DNA of 64,000 nucleotides from Treponema vincentii (GCF_010365865.1 NZ_CP048020.1:2294001-2358000), one strand, 5' to 3'. Positions 1-10,195 are shown, numbered from the stretch's first letter. Translations and numbers: made by a program. Notes: generated from the sequence alone by a model not told the origin.

Positions 1-792
1 GTAATTCGGTTCAAAAGGGTCTTCTTTTTTGCGGTCTCCCCCGATGATAATCAGCGGATCAAAATAGAGCGCGGGGCATTCAACGCCGTTTACAATGTAG
101 TATCGATAGGTATTGTAGCCATTTTGCAGACAGTCTGGATGTTCGCAATAAGCGGAGAACGGATATATTTCCGTTGCCGTTTCTACCAGCAGCCGCGCTG
201 TTGCATTGAAAATTTCGCCGCGGAAGTTTAGCAGCAAGGTCGGCATCACAAACACAAGGCCGCGGCGGTCGCTTTCTTTTTTAATCACGTATGCGAGCCG
301 TTCGTCATAAAATGCTGCCTCATCGATAATCCAGGTACCGATATGCGGATTTTCCTGTAATAGTCTTTCAAGCGCAAACGAATTGCCGACTGTCGCAATA
401 TGTTCCCCGCACCGCTGGTAGCCGCCGCGGTAGGCAAGCGCATCCTCAGGATAGTCGGGAAAACGCTCTTTATCGAGGCTGTAGCGTGCAAAAAAAGTAT
501 ATCGCCTATCCGCCGAGCCGATACCGCTTGCAGGGTCAAACAAATCTTTTTGAGAATTTGCTCCGCTGGTCAGCTTTTGCACGGCGCCGCTTTTGGTACG
601 GGCGACTTGTGCATCTCTCCATACGTGTCCCGCATATTCGGTTTTTCCCGACCCCATCGGCCCTACCACCAGGATACGGCGAGAGGCAGTAGTAAAGTCA
701 AAATGAGCTTTCGGCTCATGCATCAATAAAGAAGGAAAGCCAAGGTTTTTAAACCATGCATTAATCTGTTCTTGTGCGGGTTCCAATTGCAT
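1..792 (-). CDS. tdk: Thymidine kinase (TK1 type), 3' end cut off by the window
   Basis: Phosphorylates thymidine to dTMP with ATP in the cytosolic salvage pathway. About 264 codons are in the window; the C-terminus lies beyond base 1. A P-loop GPMGSGKTE is at residues 44-52, the lasso-region motif IDEAAFYDER follows at about residue 135, and a downstream CEHPDC with later cysteine matches the zinc-binding part of TK1-type enzymes. The ATG at 792 directly abuts the lepB stop at 793-795, so it is translated from the lepB transcript. The N-terminus is about 40 residues longer than in E. coli Tdk. Family assignment is from motifs that I translated by hand. Confidence 0.8.
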   Translation of the reverse strand, partial: MQLEPAQEQINAWFKNLGFPSLLMHEPKAHFDFTTASRRILVVGPMGSGKTEYAGHVWRDAQVARTKSGAVQKLTSGANSQKDLFDPASGIGSADRRYTFFARYSLDKERFPDYPEDALAYRGGYQRCGEHIATVGNSFALERLLQENPHIGTWIIDEAAFYDERLAYVIKKESDRRGLVFVMPTLLLNFRGEIFNATARLLVETATEIYPFSAYCEHPDCLQNGYNTYRYYIVNGVECPALYFDPLIIIGGDRKKEDPFEPNY

Positions 793-2571
793 TTATAAAG
801 CTCCAAATCGCGAGAAGGGAAATACCCGCAGTATCGTCGTACCGAGTATTTTTTCCGCAGGGACATATTTCGGTTCAATATTACTTAAAAATCGAATGGA
901 TTGTACATCGTTTTTATCTACGGAGGTCAGCTTAAAAACAGTGGAATGGCGCATATCTGTTGAATTAAACCGGTTGTCCCCCATCATAAAATACGCATTT
1001 TCAGGAATGTACTCATCCTGTCCGGCAGGGAAGACATTCATGTTGCGCTGATTAGTCCATGCAAGATAAAAGGCGTAGGTTTGCGCTTCTTGTAAAAGAC
1101 TGTTCCGCACTTCGTCGTTGATGAATTGCTCCGCCGTAGCGTTTGCACGGAACAGTTCAATATTGCGGATAATGATTTTACCGAAGCAGAGCTTGATAAG
1201 TGCATTCAACTGCGCAAACCGTTTTTCGTATAACGAAGCGTCCTGTGTATCGCCGCTTTGCCAATAAGGAACCCAACTTGTCATAAAGCTGCGGAACCAT
1301 GCAAGCCCGCCGTTGGTGGTTAAAATTTCGCGGCTTATCGTATCGTTTGCACGAAAGAGTGCGCTCATCTCATATTCAGCTTCCTGTAAGAAATCTGCAG
1401 CTGCCGCCGTGTCGTTATTGCCTTTTAAAAGCGAAAGCCGGTTGACAAGCGATTCGGTTTGCTTTACTGCATCGTTTAAGTTGAGTGCTTTTCGCTGTGA
1501 TTCAACTGCTTCCATTATACGCAGTTCTTCGGAGCCGATATATATATCTTTGATTAACCGGCGTTCTGATATGGGAAGACTTGCTAAATCCCAATTTGCA
1601 TAGAGGCTATCTTCTTCTACCGGTAAAAATTCGGTATCGCCGCGATGTTTAACGTATAAAACTCCGTCGACCAGCATCAGCTTTTCGCCGGGAAGTCCGG
1701 TAACCCGCTTTACCAGCGGATCCGCTTTCGGTTTGCCGTTGTCATCGGTGTTAAGGTTTACTCGTGCAAGGGTGAGCATATACACCAACTGCGACATAAA
1801 CGTTTTAAGCCGTGCCTTGGGCGTGTCGGGATAATTCGGGTTGTTCAGGATAACGATATCGCCGCGCTGATATTTTTTCCATTGCGGAAGTCTAAAAGAC
1901 GAAAGCGGAAAAAAAGGCCCCGAAGGAGTTTTAACGCCGATAACCGTATCACCGATCATAAACTCCGGCACCATAGATTCCGATGGAATGCGGTATACCT
2001 GAAAAATAAAGATGTTGACTAATAGCACAAAAAAGATCGCGTAAAAAGCGGCATCCACCCATTCGAGCAGTTCAATTAAAACTTGTTTTATTATTTCTTT
2101 AATCGTTTTTTTATTACGCAGCTCGGTTAAAATTATTTTTATGCGCTCTCTCAATTTTTTCCCTTTGCGCGAAAAGATTTTTTTCTTTTGAATAGGTTTG
2201 ATATCCGGAAAATATTTTTGTAAGTTCTTGTTTCTGAGATAATGGACAGTACGCGATTTTAAAATAAAAATACCGAACCACAGCAGCGCAAGAATGGCAT
2301 CCATTGTATAAGGTGAATGCTCTACAAGTGCACGGGAGCATATAAAGCAAGCTATCATAACAAACGGCCAGTAGTCAAAGAGCTTTCTCGTAAAAACGAG
2401 TGAGATATAGGTTCTCTTCCGGTTTAACTTTAATTGCGCGTAAGTGAGCGCGGAAGAGAAAATAACACCGGCAACACTTCCTACAAAGGCTAAACCATGC
2501 ATATTATTGACAATTAATAGGAGAGAAAAAACGAAAGACAGCCCCGAACAAACACGGAAAAATAGTGCCAT
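793..2571 (-). CDS. lepB: Signal peptidase I, long spirochaetal form
   Basis: Membrane serine protease (S26) that removes Sec/Tat signal peptides on the outer face of the inner membrane. At 592 residues it is about twice the usual length. Residues 1-190 hold several hydrophobic segments (about 10-30, 65-80, 90-105, 175-192) and a basic cytoplasmic stretch. The catalytic serine is in IPSESM (Ser199). The lysine box is DPLVKRVTGLPGE. The C-terminal box is MMGDNRFNSTDMRHS. About 200 residues of poorly conserved, mostly helical sequence are inserted between the lysine box and the GDNR box. It has its own promoter (2596-2624) and GAGG ribosome site, and is followed without a gap by tdk. Confidence 0.93.
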   Translation of the reverse strand: MALFFRVCSGLSFVFSLLLIVNNMHGLAFVGSVAGVIFSSALTYAQLKLNRKRTYISLVFTRKLFDYWPFVMIACFICSRALVEHSPYTMDAILALLWFGIFILKSRTVHYLRNKNLQKYFPDIKPIQKKKIFSRKGKKLRERIKIILTELRNKKTIKEIIKQVLIELLEWVDAAFYAIFFVLLVNIFIFQVYRIPSESMVPEFMIGDTVIGVKTPSGPFFPLSSFRLPQWKKYQRGDIVILNNPNYPDTPKARLKTFMSQLVYMLTLARVNLNTDDNGKPKADPLVKRVTGLPGEKLMLVDGVLYVKHRGDTEFLPVEEDSLYANWDLASLPISERRLIKDIYIGSEELRIMEAVESQRKALNLNDAVKQTESLVNRLSLLKGNNDTAAAADFLQEAEYEMSALFRANDTISREILTTNGGLAWFRSFMTSWVPYWQSGDTQDASLYEKRFAQLNALIKLCFGKIIIRNIELFRANATAEQFINDEVRNSLLQEAQTYAFYLAWTNQRNMNVFPAGQDEYIPENAYFMMGDNRFNSTDMRHSTVFKLTSVDKNDVQSIRFLSNIEPKYVPAEKILGTTILRVFPFSRFGAL

Positions 2572-2595
2572 GAATTACCTCGTAAATAGTTGTTT

Positions 2596-2624
2596 ATTGT
2601 AGCTGTTATCATTTAGAATGTCAA
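2596..2624 (-). promoter_or_regulatory. Sigma-70 type promoter of lepB-tdk
   Basis: Read on the minus strand, TTGACA (2624-2619) and TACAAT (2601-2596) are separated by exactly 17 bp. Transcription would start near 2589, about 18 nt before the lepB ATG, with a GAGG ribosome site between. Confidence 0.7.
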
Positions 2625-2924
2625 TTTTTCGGTGTATATCGTGTAACAATATTTTAATTTCAATATTATAAAGCAATTAAACGCTTGAACAGTCAATAGT
2701 AAAATGATAGTATCTGCTCTTAATTAGAGAAAGCTGATATACGGGGATTCAATAATATCGGCTTTTCTTTATAGGCCGTTTTAACGGCTACACATCCTAC
2801 AAGTGAAGTACTCCATATAGTAGCGGATTCTTGTATCAACTATTCACTGCTAACATGGACGATCCTCCACGACATTCAATGTAATGCGGTAGTTTGATGT
2901 AATCTTGATATTAAAAGGAGATAC
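2625..2924. other. Intergenic region between lepB and the chemoreceptor
   Basis: Divergent upstream region, AT-rich in its lepB-proximal half. I see no open frame with a ribosome site. Positions 2743-2815 share two short blocks (GGGATTCAA...AATATCGGC and AAGTGAAGTA, about 57 bp apart) with 11928-11990 (about 51 bp apart). The similarity is too short to define a repeat. Confidence 0.3.
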
Positions 2925-2952
2925 TTGACAAAATGAATGAAAAAAGTATAAT
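2925..2952 (+). promoter_or_regulatory. Consensus sigma-70 promoter of the chemoreceptor gene
   Basis: TTGACA at 2925-2930 and TATAAT at 2947-2952 with a 16-bp spacer: both hexamers are perfect. The start would be near 2959, which lies downstream of an in-frame ATG at 2933. That upstream ATG therefore cannot be the translation start, and the ATG at 3002 is favoured. Confidence 0.8.
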
Positions 2953-3001
2953 ACCCGATACGTACGTGCGGAAATCATCATTACAAGACGGGAGGTATCT
3001 T

Positions 3002-5104
3002 ATGAATACCGGAAAACGAATTTTCCCGCTTAGATATAAGCTCGTTTTATTTTTCGGGTTATTGATTTTAGCGGCGGTCATTACGCTGGGAACTTTGGCA
3101 ATAAGAACAGCCCGTAAAGCCGTTATGGAAAAAATTGAAGTCCATCTTACCGACAAGGCAACAGACGTTGCAGAAATTGTCGACGGAAGAGCCTCTTCCT
3201 TTGTACAATTTGTAGAAGGACTTGCCCGTATGCCGTTTTTACGTGATAACAGTCTTTCATTGCAGGAAAAGGCGCGAATGATAACAATAGAAGCGGAACG
3301 GAATACAAATATAGATTACTTCGGCGTATGCGATCTCGAAGGTAATCGGTATGACGCGCATAGATCCCTCACGCTTGTAAGTGACAGGGAATGGTTTCAG
3401 TCCGCTGCTAAGGGAAAAAACTATATTACGGAACCATTCCTTTCGCAAATAACGAATACTATGCAAATACTCTTTGCTGTTCCGATCTATGACGACATGG
3501 ATACCATCATCGGTGTTCTTAGTGCGGCGGCACCGGCAAAATTGCTTTCCCAAGAAATAGATAATATTGTAGTCGGCAAAAATGGATATTGTTATATTGA
3601 AGATTCGTCGGGTACAGTTATTGCACATAGAGATTTCACGTTAGTGCAGAACCGTGCTAATTCACAAGAAAAAGCGAAAACAGACGCAGCACTTACGTCT
3701 CTAGCGGCATTTGAAAAACAAGCTTTGGCATCCCAAGTATCTTCTGTAGGATACTATGAGTATAACGGCATCAATAATATAGCATCTTATGCTACCATAC
3801 CGTCAACCGGCTGGACTGTTATTATAAAAGCTCCGGTGGATGAATTTATGGGAACCGTGAACGCGCTTCGCAAAGGCATTATGCTTACCGGTATTATTAT
3901 TTTAGTATTATCGCTTGTCATTGTGTATATTATCGCCTATAAAATGATGCAGCCTGTTCAGGCGGTTGTCGCTGCATTGGGAGATATTGCTCACGGCGAA
4001 GGGGATTTAACGGTTCGCTTGCCGGTTTTTGGGAATGATGAAATAACGAATTTGTCCGCATACTTCAATGAAACAATCGAGAAGATTGGATTATCGATAC
4101 GTGCCGTCGGCGTAAATAGCCAATCGATGGAAGAAGTCGGAAATGAGCTTGCTTCCAACATGGTAGAAACCGCGAGCGCCATCAACGAAATAAGCGCCAA
4201 TATCGAAGGTGTAAAACAACAGGCAATGACACAAGCCGCAAGCGTAACCGAAACGGCAGCCACTATTGAAGAGATCGTTCGAACGATTAAGCAGCTTAAT
4301 GGCAGTATCGAAATGCAGGCGGAAAGTGTTGCGCAGTCATCTTCTTCTATAGAACAGATGGTTGCAAATATCGCTTCAATTACCAAGACGCTTGAAAGTA
4401 CCGACGGTGCTATTAAAAAGCTGGCCTCTGCAACAGGGGACGGGAAAGAGACGGTCGCGACCGCCAATACCGTAACACAGAAAATTGCAGAGGAATCGGG
4501 CAGCTTGTTGGAAGCGTCGAGCGTTATTCAGCATATCGCTTCGCAGACAAACCTACTTGCTATGAATGCCGCTATAGAGGCAGCTCATGCAGGAGAAGCC
4601 GGTAAAGGTTTTGCGGTTGTCGCCGACGAAATCCGCAAACTTGCGGAAGATTCTGCAACACAAGGTAAAGCAATAACTGCAACACTGAAAATTTTAAGCG
4701 GAGAAATTGAAACGCTTTCGGATTCTTCCAGAACTGCCGAAGAAAAATTCAGTACCATCTTTAACTTATCGGAACAGGTAAAATCGATGAGCGATCGTCT
4801 GACCGAAGCGATGCGTGAACAGGAAAACGGCAGCAAGGAAGTGCTTACCGCAATTAAAAATATCAATATGGTAACGGTTGAAGTAAGCGAGGGGTCTGCC
4901 GAAATGCTCAAAGGGGGTGAAGGCGTTGCGGAAGAGATGCAAAAGCTCAACGATCTTACTCGTATCATTACCGACAGTATGAATGAAATGGCAGCAGGAG
5001 CGGTTCAAATCAATAACGCTGTACAGGAAGTAAATGAAATTACACAAAAAAATAAGCACAATATTGAAAGCTTAGTATCCGAAGTTAATAAATTTAGAGT
5101 TTAA
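3002..5104 (+). CDS. Methyl-accepting chemotaxis protein with dCACHE sensor
   Basis: Inner-membrane chemoreceptor of 700 residues. Order: first transmembrane helix (about 8-35), periplasmic Cache-type ligand domain (about 40-285), second transmembrane helix (about 295-318), HAMP, then the cytoplasmic signalling coiled coil with the conserved hairpin tip [20 protein letters not shown]. There is no C-terminal CheR-tethering pentapeptide. The start at 3002 follows GGGAGG (2990-2995). A longer in-frame form from 2933 would begin upstream of the likely transcription start and is rejected. The gene stands alone and is followed by a hairpin terminator. The ligand cannot be told from sequence; Cache domains often bind amino acids. 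Confidence 0.92.
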   Translation: MNTGKRIFPLRYKLVLFFGLLILAAVITLGTLAIRTARKAVMEKIEVHLTDKATDVAEIVDGRASSFVQFVEGLARMPFLRDNSLSLQEKARMITIEAERNTNIDYFGVCDLEGNRYDAHRSLTLVSDREWFQSAAKGKNYITEPFLSQITNTMQILFAVPIYDDMDTIIGVLSAAAPAKLLSQEIDNIVVGKNGYCYIEDSSGTVIAHRDFTLVQNRANSQEKAKTDAALTSLAAFEKQALASQVSSVGYYEYNGINNIASYATIPSTGWTVIIKAPVDEFMGTVNALRKGIMLTGIIILVLSLVIVYIIAYKMMQPVQAVVAALGDIAHGEGDLTVRLPVFGNDEITNLSAYFNETIEKIGLSIRAVGVNSQSMEEVGNELASNMVETASAINEISANIEGVKQQAMTQAASVTETAATIEEIVRTIKQLNGSIEMQAESVAQSSSSIEQMVANIASITKTLESTDGAIKKLASATGDGKETVATANTVTQKIAEESGSLLEASSVIQHIASQTNLLAMNAAIEAAHAGEAGKGFAVVADEIRKLAEDSATQGKAITATLKILSGEIETLSDSSRTAEEKFSTIFNLSEQVKSMSDRLTEAMREQENGSKEVLTAIKNINMVTVEVSEGSAEMLKGGEGVAEEMQKLNDLTRIITDSMNEMAAGAVQINNAVQEVNEITQKNKHNIESLVSEVNKFRV

Positions 5105-5123
5105 CCGACTTCCGTGAAAACTT

Positions 5124-5163
5124 AAACAAGAAGGTGTCCCAATTCTTCGACGCCTTCTTGTTT
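5124..5163 (+). terminator. Hairpin terminator after the chemoreceptor gene
   Basis: A 15-bp stem with one G-T pair (AAACAAGAAGGTGTC against GACGCCTTCTTGTTT) and a 10-nt loop, 20 bp after the stop codon. The right arm ends in TTGTTT. Confidence 0.75.
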
Positions 5164-5331
5164 GAATCTCCATCGTTTCAATTTAACCTTTAATCGCTCG
5201 TTTCTCCTTCTATAAACGGAATACGCTATATTCTGAGAAGAAGTGTCGTATTTTTTTATATATATTTTTATAATGACTTGTATAATGAATGGGCAGTTCA
5301 AATTGACTCTGCCTTTACCAGGAGGAATAAT

Positions 5332-7029
5332 ATGGCAAAAAAAGTTGTGATTGCCGGAGGCGTCGCAGGCGGAGCTTCCGCCGCCGCCCGTGTAAGACGT
5401 TTGGACGAAAGCGCCGAAATTATCATGTTCGAAAGAGGATCGAATGTCTCTTTTTCTAACTGTTGTCTGCCGTTTTTCTTAAGCAGAATGGTGCCTGCAA
5501 GTGAGAACCTCGTTTTAATGACGCCGGAGCAATTTAAAAAGCAATATAATATCATTGCAAAAACCTCGCACGAGGTATTAAAGGTAAATGCTGCGGCCAA
5601 AACGGTTACCGTAAAGGATTTGACTTCCGGCAAGGAATTTGAAGAAGCTTATGATGTGCTGGTGTTGTCGCCCGGTGCTTCGCCGATTGTGCCCGCTTCC
5701 GTTAAGGGGCATGATAAACCGCACGTGTTTACTGTACGCAACGTAGTCGATATAAAAAAGATAGACGATTATGTTCAGGCCAATAAGATAGACGATATTG
5801 CTGTTATTGGCGCAGGTTTTATCGGTATGGAAGTTGCAGAAAATTTCCGGCTTGCAGGGAAAAATGTTTCGCTTGTCGAAAAATTGGATCAGGTTATGGC
5901 TCCCTTCGATTACGATATGGCACAAATTCTGCATAAAGAATTGCACGATAAGGGCATTAATCTTATTCTGGGCGACGGCATTAAGGAAATCGGGAACGAT
6001 TTTATTGTACTGGAAAGCGGAAAAAAGGAGAAAGCGCACGCCGTTATTATGGCGCTTGGTGTACGCCCCGAAACGGAACTGGCAAAGACCGCAGGAGTGA
6101 CGCTCGGCGAAACAGGCGCCATTTTAGTTGACCATAATTACCGAACAAATGTAGACGGGATTTATGCCGTCGGGGATGCCATAGAAGTAACGCATTTTAT
6201 TACCAACAAAAAGACACGCCTTACGCTTGCAGGCCCCGCCCAGCGGCAGGCTCGTGCCGCTGCCGACGATATGTACCGCATACCGCACAGAAACACGGGC
6301 GTTATCGGTTCTTCGGTTATCCATTGTTTTGATTACAATGCTGCCTGCACCGGTCTTAACGAAAAGGACTGCAAAAAGAACGGCATCCAGTACGATTATG
6401 TGTATGTTATTCCGGGCGATAAGGTCGGTCTTATGCCCGCCTCGAATCCGCTCTTTTTCAAACTTATCTTTGAAAAACCGTCGGGAAGAATTCTGGGGGC
6501 ACAGGCTGTTGGAAAGGGTAATGTCGATAAGCGTGTCGATGTTATTGCTTCGTTTATCATGCTGAACGGTACGCTTGAGGATTTAAAAGAGCTCGAGCTG
6601 TGTTATTCACCCATGTTCGGAACCGCTAAAGACGTTGTAAATCATGCGGCGCTGGTGGGAATGAATATTTTGAACGGTGTGTTCAAACAGGTACCGGTTA
6701 CGATGGTACGCGAATTAGTGGAAAGGAATGCCTGTATTATCGATGTGCGCGAACCGCGTGAATTCGAGATGGGGCATATTATAAACGCAGTCAATATTCC
6801 TTTAAGCCAACTCAGGGAACGGATGCACGAGATTCCGAAGGATAAACCTGTGTATGTGCATTGCCGATCCAGCCAGCGCAGTTACAATGCGATTTGTGCG
6901 ATGCAAGGTCGTGGGTACAAGAATGTATACAATATCATGGGTTCGTTTTTGGGCTTAAGCGTATATGAGTATTTCAACGATATAAAAAACGGCCGGAAAC
7001 CCATTGTTACGAAGTACAATTTTAATTAG
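5332..7029 (+). CDS. CoA-disulfide reductase / rhodanese fusion
   Basis: A FAD- and NAD(P)H-dependent oxidoreductase of 565 residues. Residues 4-23 hold the FAD-binding GGVAGGASAAAR motif, and Cys44 in SFSNCCLPF is the single redox cysteine of the CoADR/Nox/Npr group. The NAD site is VIGAGFIGMEVAEN near 165, followed by a dimerisation domain to about 445. A C-terminal rhodanese domain (about 460-560) carries the catalytic cysteine in YVHCRSSQRS. Fused proteins of this layout reduce CoA disulfide, CoA persulfide or polysulfide. In an anaerobe it is likely to handle low-molecular-weight thiols or sulfur. GGAGG precedes the ATG at 5332; the longer in-frame start at 5278 overlaps a TATAAT-like box at 5281-5286. 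Confidence 0.88.
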   Translation: MAKKVVIAGGVAGGASAAARVRRLDESAEIIMFERGSNVSFSNCCLPFFLSRMVPASENLVLMTPEQFKKQYNIIAKTSHEVLKVNAAAKTVTVKDLTSGKEFEEAYDVLVLSPGASPIVPASVKGHDKPHVFTVRNVVDIKKIDDYVQANKIDDIAVIGAGFIGMEVAENFRLAGKNVSLVEKLDQVMAPFDYDMAQILHKELHDKGINLILGDGIKEIGNDFIVLESGKKEKAHAVIMALGVRPETELAKTAGVTLGETGAILVDHNYRTNVDGIYAVGDAIEVTHFITNKKTRLTLAGPAQRQARAAADDMYRIPHRNTGVIGSSVIHCFDYNAACTGLNEKDCKKNGIQYDYVYVIPGDKVGLMPASNPLFFKLIFEKPSGRILGAQAVGKGNVDKRVDVIASFIMLNGTLEDLKELELCYSPMFGTAKDVVNHAALVGMNILNGVFKQVPVTMVRELVERNACIIDVREPREFEMGHIINAVNIPLSQLRERMHEIPKDKPVYVHCRSSQRSYNAICAMQGRGYKNVYNIMGSFLGLSVYEYFNDIKNGRKPIVTKYNFN

Positions 7030-7052
7030 GATCGTAATTTGCAGGGCTCCGA

Positions 7053-7310
7053 TATGCCGGCAGAAAAAAAAGGTCTGTCCAAATTCGATATTTTGAACCT
7101 TGTCATTGGTTCGATTATTGCGATGTATCGTCGTTTAAGCTTTCGGTGAATCTCATCAATGTAGGACTGGTGATAGGCGCTCTGTTTACTCCGATTGCGC
7201 ATTTTTCGCTTTCAGGATGGCTGTATCTTATTTTCGTAACCTCGGGCGGTATTTTAGGGAATATGCTTTTGAAGAAGATGAAGCGCAAAACATCGTACAT
7301 GCGGAACTAA
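7053..7310 (+). pseudogene. Remnant of a membrane permease, internally deleted
   Basis: The ATG at 7053 opens a frame that reads KGLSKFDILNLVIGSII, like the first helix of APC-superfamily permeases, and then hits a stop at about 7149. The rest (about 7135-7310) reads in another frame as two hydrophobic segments, LINVGLVIGALFTPIAHF and GWLYLIFVTSGGILGNMLL, ending in a basic tail. The shift is not at a homopolymer, so a real internal deletion seems likely. The family call rests on one short match and is weak. Confidence 0.35.
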
Positions 7311-7488
7311 ACAAGTTAGTTTTGTTTCCCATCAGCTAATTAAGGCACCTTCTTAAAACAGATTTTCGTGCAGCAAATGCGGGGGCTTGCAATAAACGCA
7401 CCTATCTTATAGAATAAGTGCATCAGTATTAAAAATAAATCGTTCTGTTTTTCAGAAAAGTTTATGAATTTATTAAAGACGAAGCAAA

Positions 7489-7821
7489 ATGGAATCGGAC
7501 AATAAGCATTTTATTAAAGTAACGGAAAACGCACTCACTCCTCTCAGTTCTGAACAAAAGGTAGTATTAAACCGGCGCGGGAACCAACTCTTTAACGAAG
7601 GCTTTATAAACGAAGCTCAACGTATCTTTGTTACGACCGGTTATTCGGACGGGCTTACAAGAGTCGGCGATTACTATATTGCGCATGATAATACACTGGA
7701 AGCACTCCGCATGTATTGTCTTGCGAAAAATAAACGAAAATCCGACCCGATTATTGATTCGCTTGTTCGGCTCATTAGAGTGTTAATAGATACTGAAACA
7801 AAAGGAGTAGAAAATGTTTGA
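7489..7821 (+). CDS. Small conserved hypothetical protein upstream of the TPR protein
   Basis: A soluble, helix-rich protein of 110 residues without signal peptide or recognisable catalytic motif. Its central part (about 28-85) has the spacing of a degenerate tetratricopeptide unit: GNQLFNEGFINEAQRIFVTT, then GDYYIAHDNTLEALRMYCLA. Its last 8 bp overlap the next gene, a TPR protein, so the two are co-translated and probably work together. I do not recognise a function. Confidence 0.75.
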   Translation: MESDNKHFIKVTENALTPLSSEQKVVLNRRGNQLFNEGFINEAQRIFVTTGYSDGLTRVGDYYIAHDNTLEALRMYCLAKNKRKSDPIIDSLVRLIRVLIDTETKGVENV

Positions 7822-8965
7822 AAGTATTGAAAATGGTTATTCCGAGCAGACCGATTCGTTATTTCCTGCTCAAGAGCTTCCTCACGCAGAAGGAACCGAT
7901 GAACTTACAAAGCTTTCACGCGAGGGCTACCTTCTCTTAAAAGCAAATGAAATTGATCGGGCAGAAGCTGAATTTAAAAAAATGTTGGAACTTGATGAAA
8001 ACAATAATTATGCCCTTGTCGGACTTGGGGATGCCGCACGAAAGCGGAATAAATGCAAAGAAGCCGCAGAATACTATAGTGAATGTTTACGGCACCATCC
8101 GGGGAATAATTATGCTTTGTTCGGATTAGCAGATTGCTATAAAAATATGAATTTATATGCTAAGGCAATAGAAATTTGGGAACAGTACCTTGAGCATGAT
8201 AATGCAAACATTACCGTCTTTACCCGCGTTGCTGATGCATATCGAAAGATACATGATTTTCAAAATTCAAAAAAACTCTATTTGAAAGTACTTGAGATCG
8301 AAGAGAACAATCCTTATGCGCTCATCGGCTTGGGGCACCTCCATTATGATTTTAAAAAGTATCGAGAAGCGCTCGTTTATTGGCAAAAGATTTTTGATCA
8401 AAATCCTGAAAATGTCGATATCCGTATCTTAACATCGATTGGAAATTGTTACCGAAAGATGAAGCAATTCGACCGCGGTGTGTATTATTTTGAGAAAGCG
8501 CTTGAAAAAGATCCCGATAATTTTTACGGACTTTTTGGTCTTGCCGATTGTTATCGTGGTATGAAGCAGCAGCAACATTCAATAAAATACTGGGAAGCAA
8601 TTCTGAGTAAAGATCCGAATAATAAAGTAATTCTTACCCGTATGGGCGATGCATACCGGCACATCGGCGATTATGAAAAAGCCGAGCAGATTTATCAGCG
8701 TGCGCTCGATATCGATTATGATTCTTATGCGATACTTGGGCTTGCGATTCTGTGCAAGATACAGGGAAAATATGATGAAGCAATAACCAGTTTAACGCAT
8801 TTGTTGCAGGCGGATCGGAAAAACTATCGTATTTACCTTGAACTTGCCGACTGTTATATTCACATAAACGAAAAAGCCAAAGCGATTGAAGTACTGCAAG
8901 CGTTCCAACAGTACGGCATTAAAAACCAAGCAGTAAGCGATACCCTTTTTTCATTACAAAATTAA
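7814..8965 (+). CDS. Tetratricopeptide repeat protein
   Basis: A 383-residue cytoplasmic protein made almost wholly of TPR units from about residue 33 to the end. Typical signatures recur every 34-36 residues: YALVGLGDAARKRNKCKEAA, YALFGLADCYKNMNLYAKAI, YALIGLGHLHYDFKKYREAL, YGLFGLADCYRGMKQQQHSI. It is a protein-interaction scaffold; partners are unknown. AAAGGAG precedes the ATG at 7814. It overlaps the upstream small gene by 8 bp and lies 11 bp ahead of rlmN. The three genes form one operon. Confidence 0.88.
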   Translation: MFESIENGYSEQTDSLFPAQELPHAEGTDELTKLSREGYLLLKANEIDRAEAEFKKMLELDENNNYALVGLGDAARKRNKCKEAAEYYSECLRHHPGNNYALFGLADCYKNMNLYAKAIEIWEQYLEHDNANITVFTRVADAYRKIHDFQNSKKLYLKVLEIEENNPYALIGLGHLHYDFKKYREALVYWQKIFDQNPENVDIRILTSIGNCYRKMKQFDRGVYYFEKALEKDPDNFYGLFGLADCYRGMKQQQHSIKYWEAILSKDPNNKVILTRMGDAYRHIGDYEKAEQIYQRALDIDYDSYAILGLAILCKIQGKYDEAITSLTHLLQADRKNYRIYLELADCYIHINEKAKAIEVLQAFQQYGIKNQAVSDTLFSLQN

Positions 8966-8976
8966 GGCAGTGGTGA

Positions 8977-10050
8977 TTGGGACAGAGCGATAACGGCATT
9001 GTAAAAAAAACAGCCCTTTCGGGAATGCTGCCGGAAGAAATTGATGCAGTATGCAATTTACCGCAACGCTTTCACTCTATACAAATTTTTCAATGGATTG
9101 CGCAGGGGTGTTCGTCGTTTGAAGGTATGACAAATCTTCCACTTAAAGTGAGGGAACGACTTACCGATGAATATACGCCGTGCGATACTGTATGCGAAAC
9201 CGTGTTGAAAGATCCTGACGGTACGGTAAAACTCGGAATAGGCTTGCATGACGGCAGCAGCATTGAAACGGTACTGCTGTTTGATAAAGCTTCGCGTAGG
9301 ACTGCCTGTGTTTCCTGCCAAGTCGGCTGCCCGATGGGCTGTACCTTCTGCCAAACAGGCCAGCTCGGTTGTTTGCGTAATCTTAGCCCCAACGAAATTG
9401 TAGAACAATTTTTGCATCTGGAAAAAATCTGTGGTAAGTTGGACAATATCGTGTTTATGGGCATGGGCGAACCGTTATTAAACCTCGACAGTATCGCAAA
9501 AACTATAGCCGTTCTTACTCACCCCAAGGGCAGAAACCTTTCACACAGGCGGATAACGCTTTCCACGTCCGGTATCTGCAAAGGCATTTATGAGCTTGCA
9601 GATAGCAAACTCGATATTCGCCTAGCCGTTTCGTTGACGACCGCGGACGAAGACTTGCGAACAACCTTGATGCCGGTTACAAAAGCAAATCCGCTCAGCG
9701 AATTAAAAAAGGCAATCCGCTATTTTAATGATAAAACCGATAAGCGGGTAACTCTGGAACTCGCGCTGCTTAAAGATGTAAACACTTCCTATAAAGCTGC
9801 GCAGCAAGTACGCGCTTTCGCCGAAGGACTCAACGTTCATATCAACCTTATCCCGTGGAATCCCGTGCAGCAATTACCGTATAACACTCCTTCCGATTCC
9901 GAAATACGATCATTCTATAATTATTTAACAGCGGAAAATCTCAATGTAACAGTTCGCCAAAAGCGTGGCAGAACTATCGGCGGCGCCTGTGGGCAATTAG
10001 GTAAAAAAGGACGTACCGAACCGAAATACTCCGGTACAAAGCAAATCTAA
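8977..10050 (+). CDS. rlmN: Dual-specificity 23S rRNA A2503 / tRNA A37 C2-methyltransferase
   Basis: A radical SAM enzyme of 357 residues that methylates C2 of A2503 in 23S rRNA, and of A37 in some tRNAs. The [4Fe-4S] motif is CPMGCTFC, near residue 115. The methyl-carrier cysteines are in the region ACVSCQVG and in the late GGACGQL box. MGMGEPLLN is the SAM-binding stretch. The frame starts at a TTG (8977) with only a loose ribosome site. It sits last in the TPR operon. Length is normal for the family. Confidence 0.93.
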   Translation: MGQSDNGIVKKTALSGMLPEEIDAVCNLPQRFHSIQIFQWIAQGCSSFEGMTNLPLKVRERLTDEYTPCDTVCETVLKDPDGTVKLGIGLHDGSSIETVLLFDKASRRTACVSCQVGCPMGCTFCQTGQLGCLRNLSPNEIVEQFLHLEKICGKLDNIVFMGMGEPLLNLDSIAKTIAVLTHPKGRNLSHRRITLSTSGICKGIYELADSKLDIRLAVSLTTADEDLRTTLMPVTKANPLSELKKAIRYFNDKTDKRVTLELALLKDVNTSYKAAQQVRAFAEGLNVHINLIPWNPVQQLPYNTPSDSEIRSFYNYLTAENLNVTVRQKRGRTIGGACGQLGKKGRTEPKYSGTKQI

Positions 10051-10076
10051 CTATATTTTTAGAAATCTCAGCATAT

Positions 10077-10117
10077 AAAAAAAGCACCGACTAATCCTGG
10101 TCGGATTAATCGGTGCT
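10077..10117 (-). terminator. Intrinsic terminator of the OmpL47-like operon
   Basis: A 15-bp stem (10083-10117) with a short loop. On the minus strand it is followed by seven T residues (10083-10077), so it terminates the minus-strand operon ending at 10196. It also separates that operon from the convergent rlmN transcript. Confidence 0.8.
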
Positions 10118-10195
10118 CCGGTTAACTAAAGGTTAAGTTTCAACCGCTAAAATAGCGCAGCTGAACAACACTGTTGAAGTTTCAGTGTACCCGAT

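Noticed and set aside
2743-2815. Repeat shared with 11928-11990
   Set aside because: Only two blocks of about 10-20 bp match, at slightly different spacing. This is too little to claim a repeat or riboswitch by eye.
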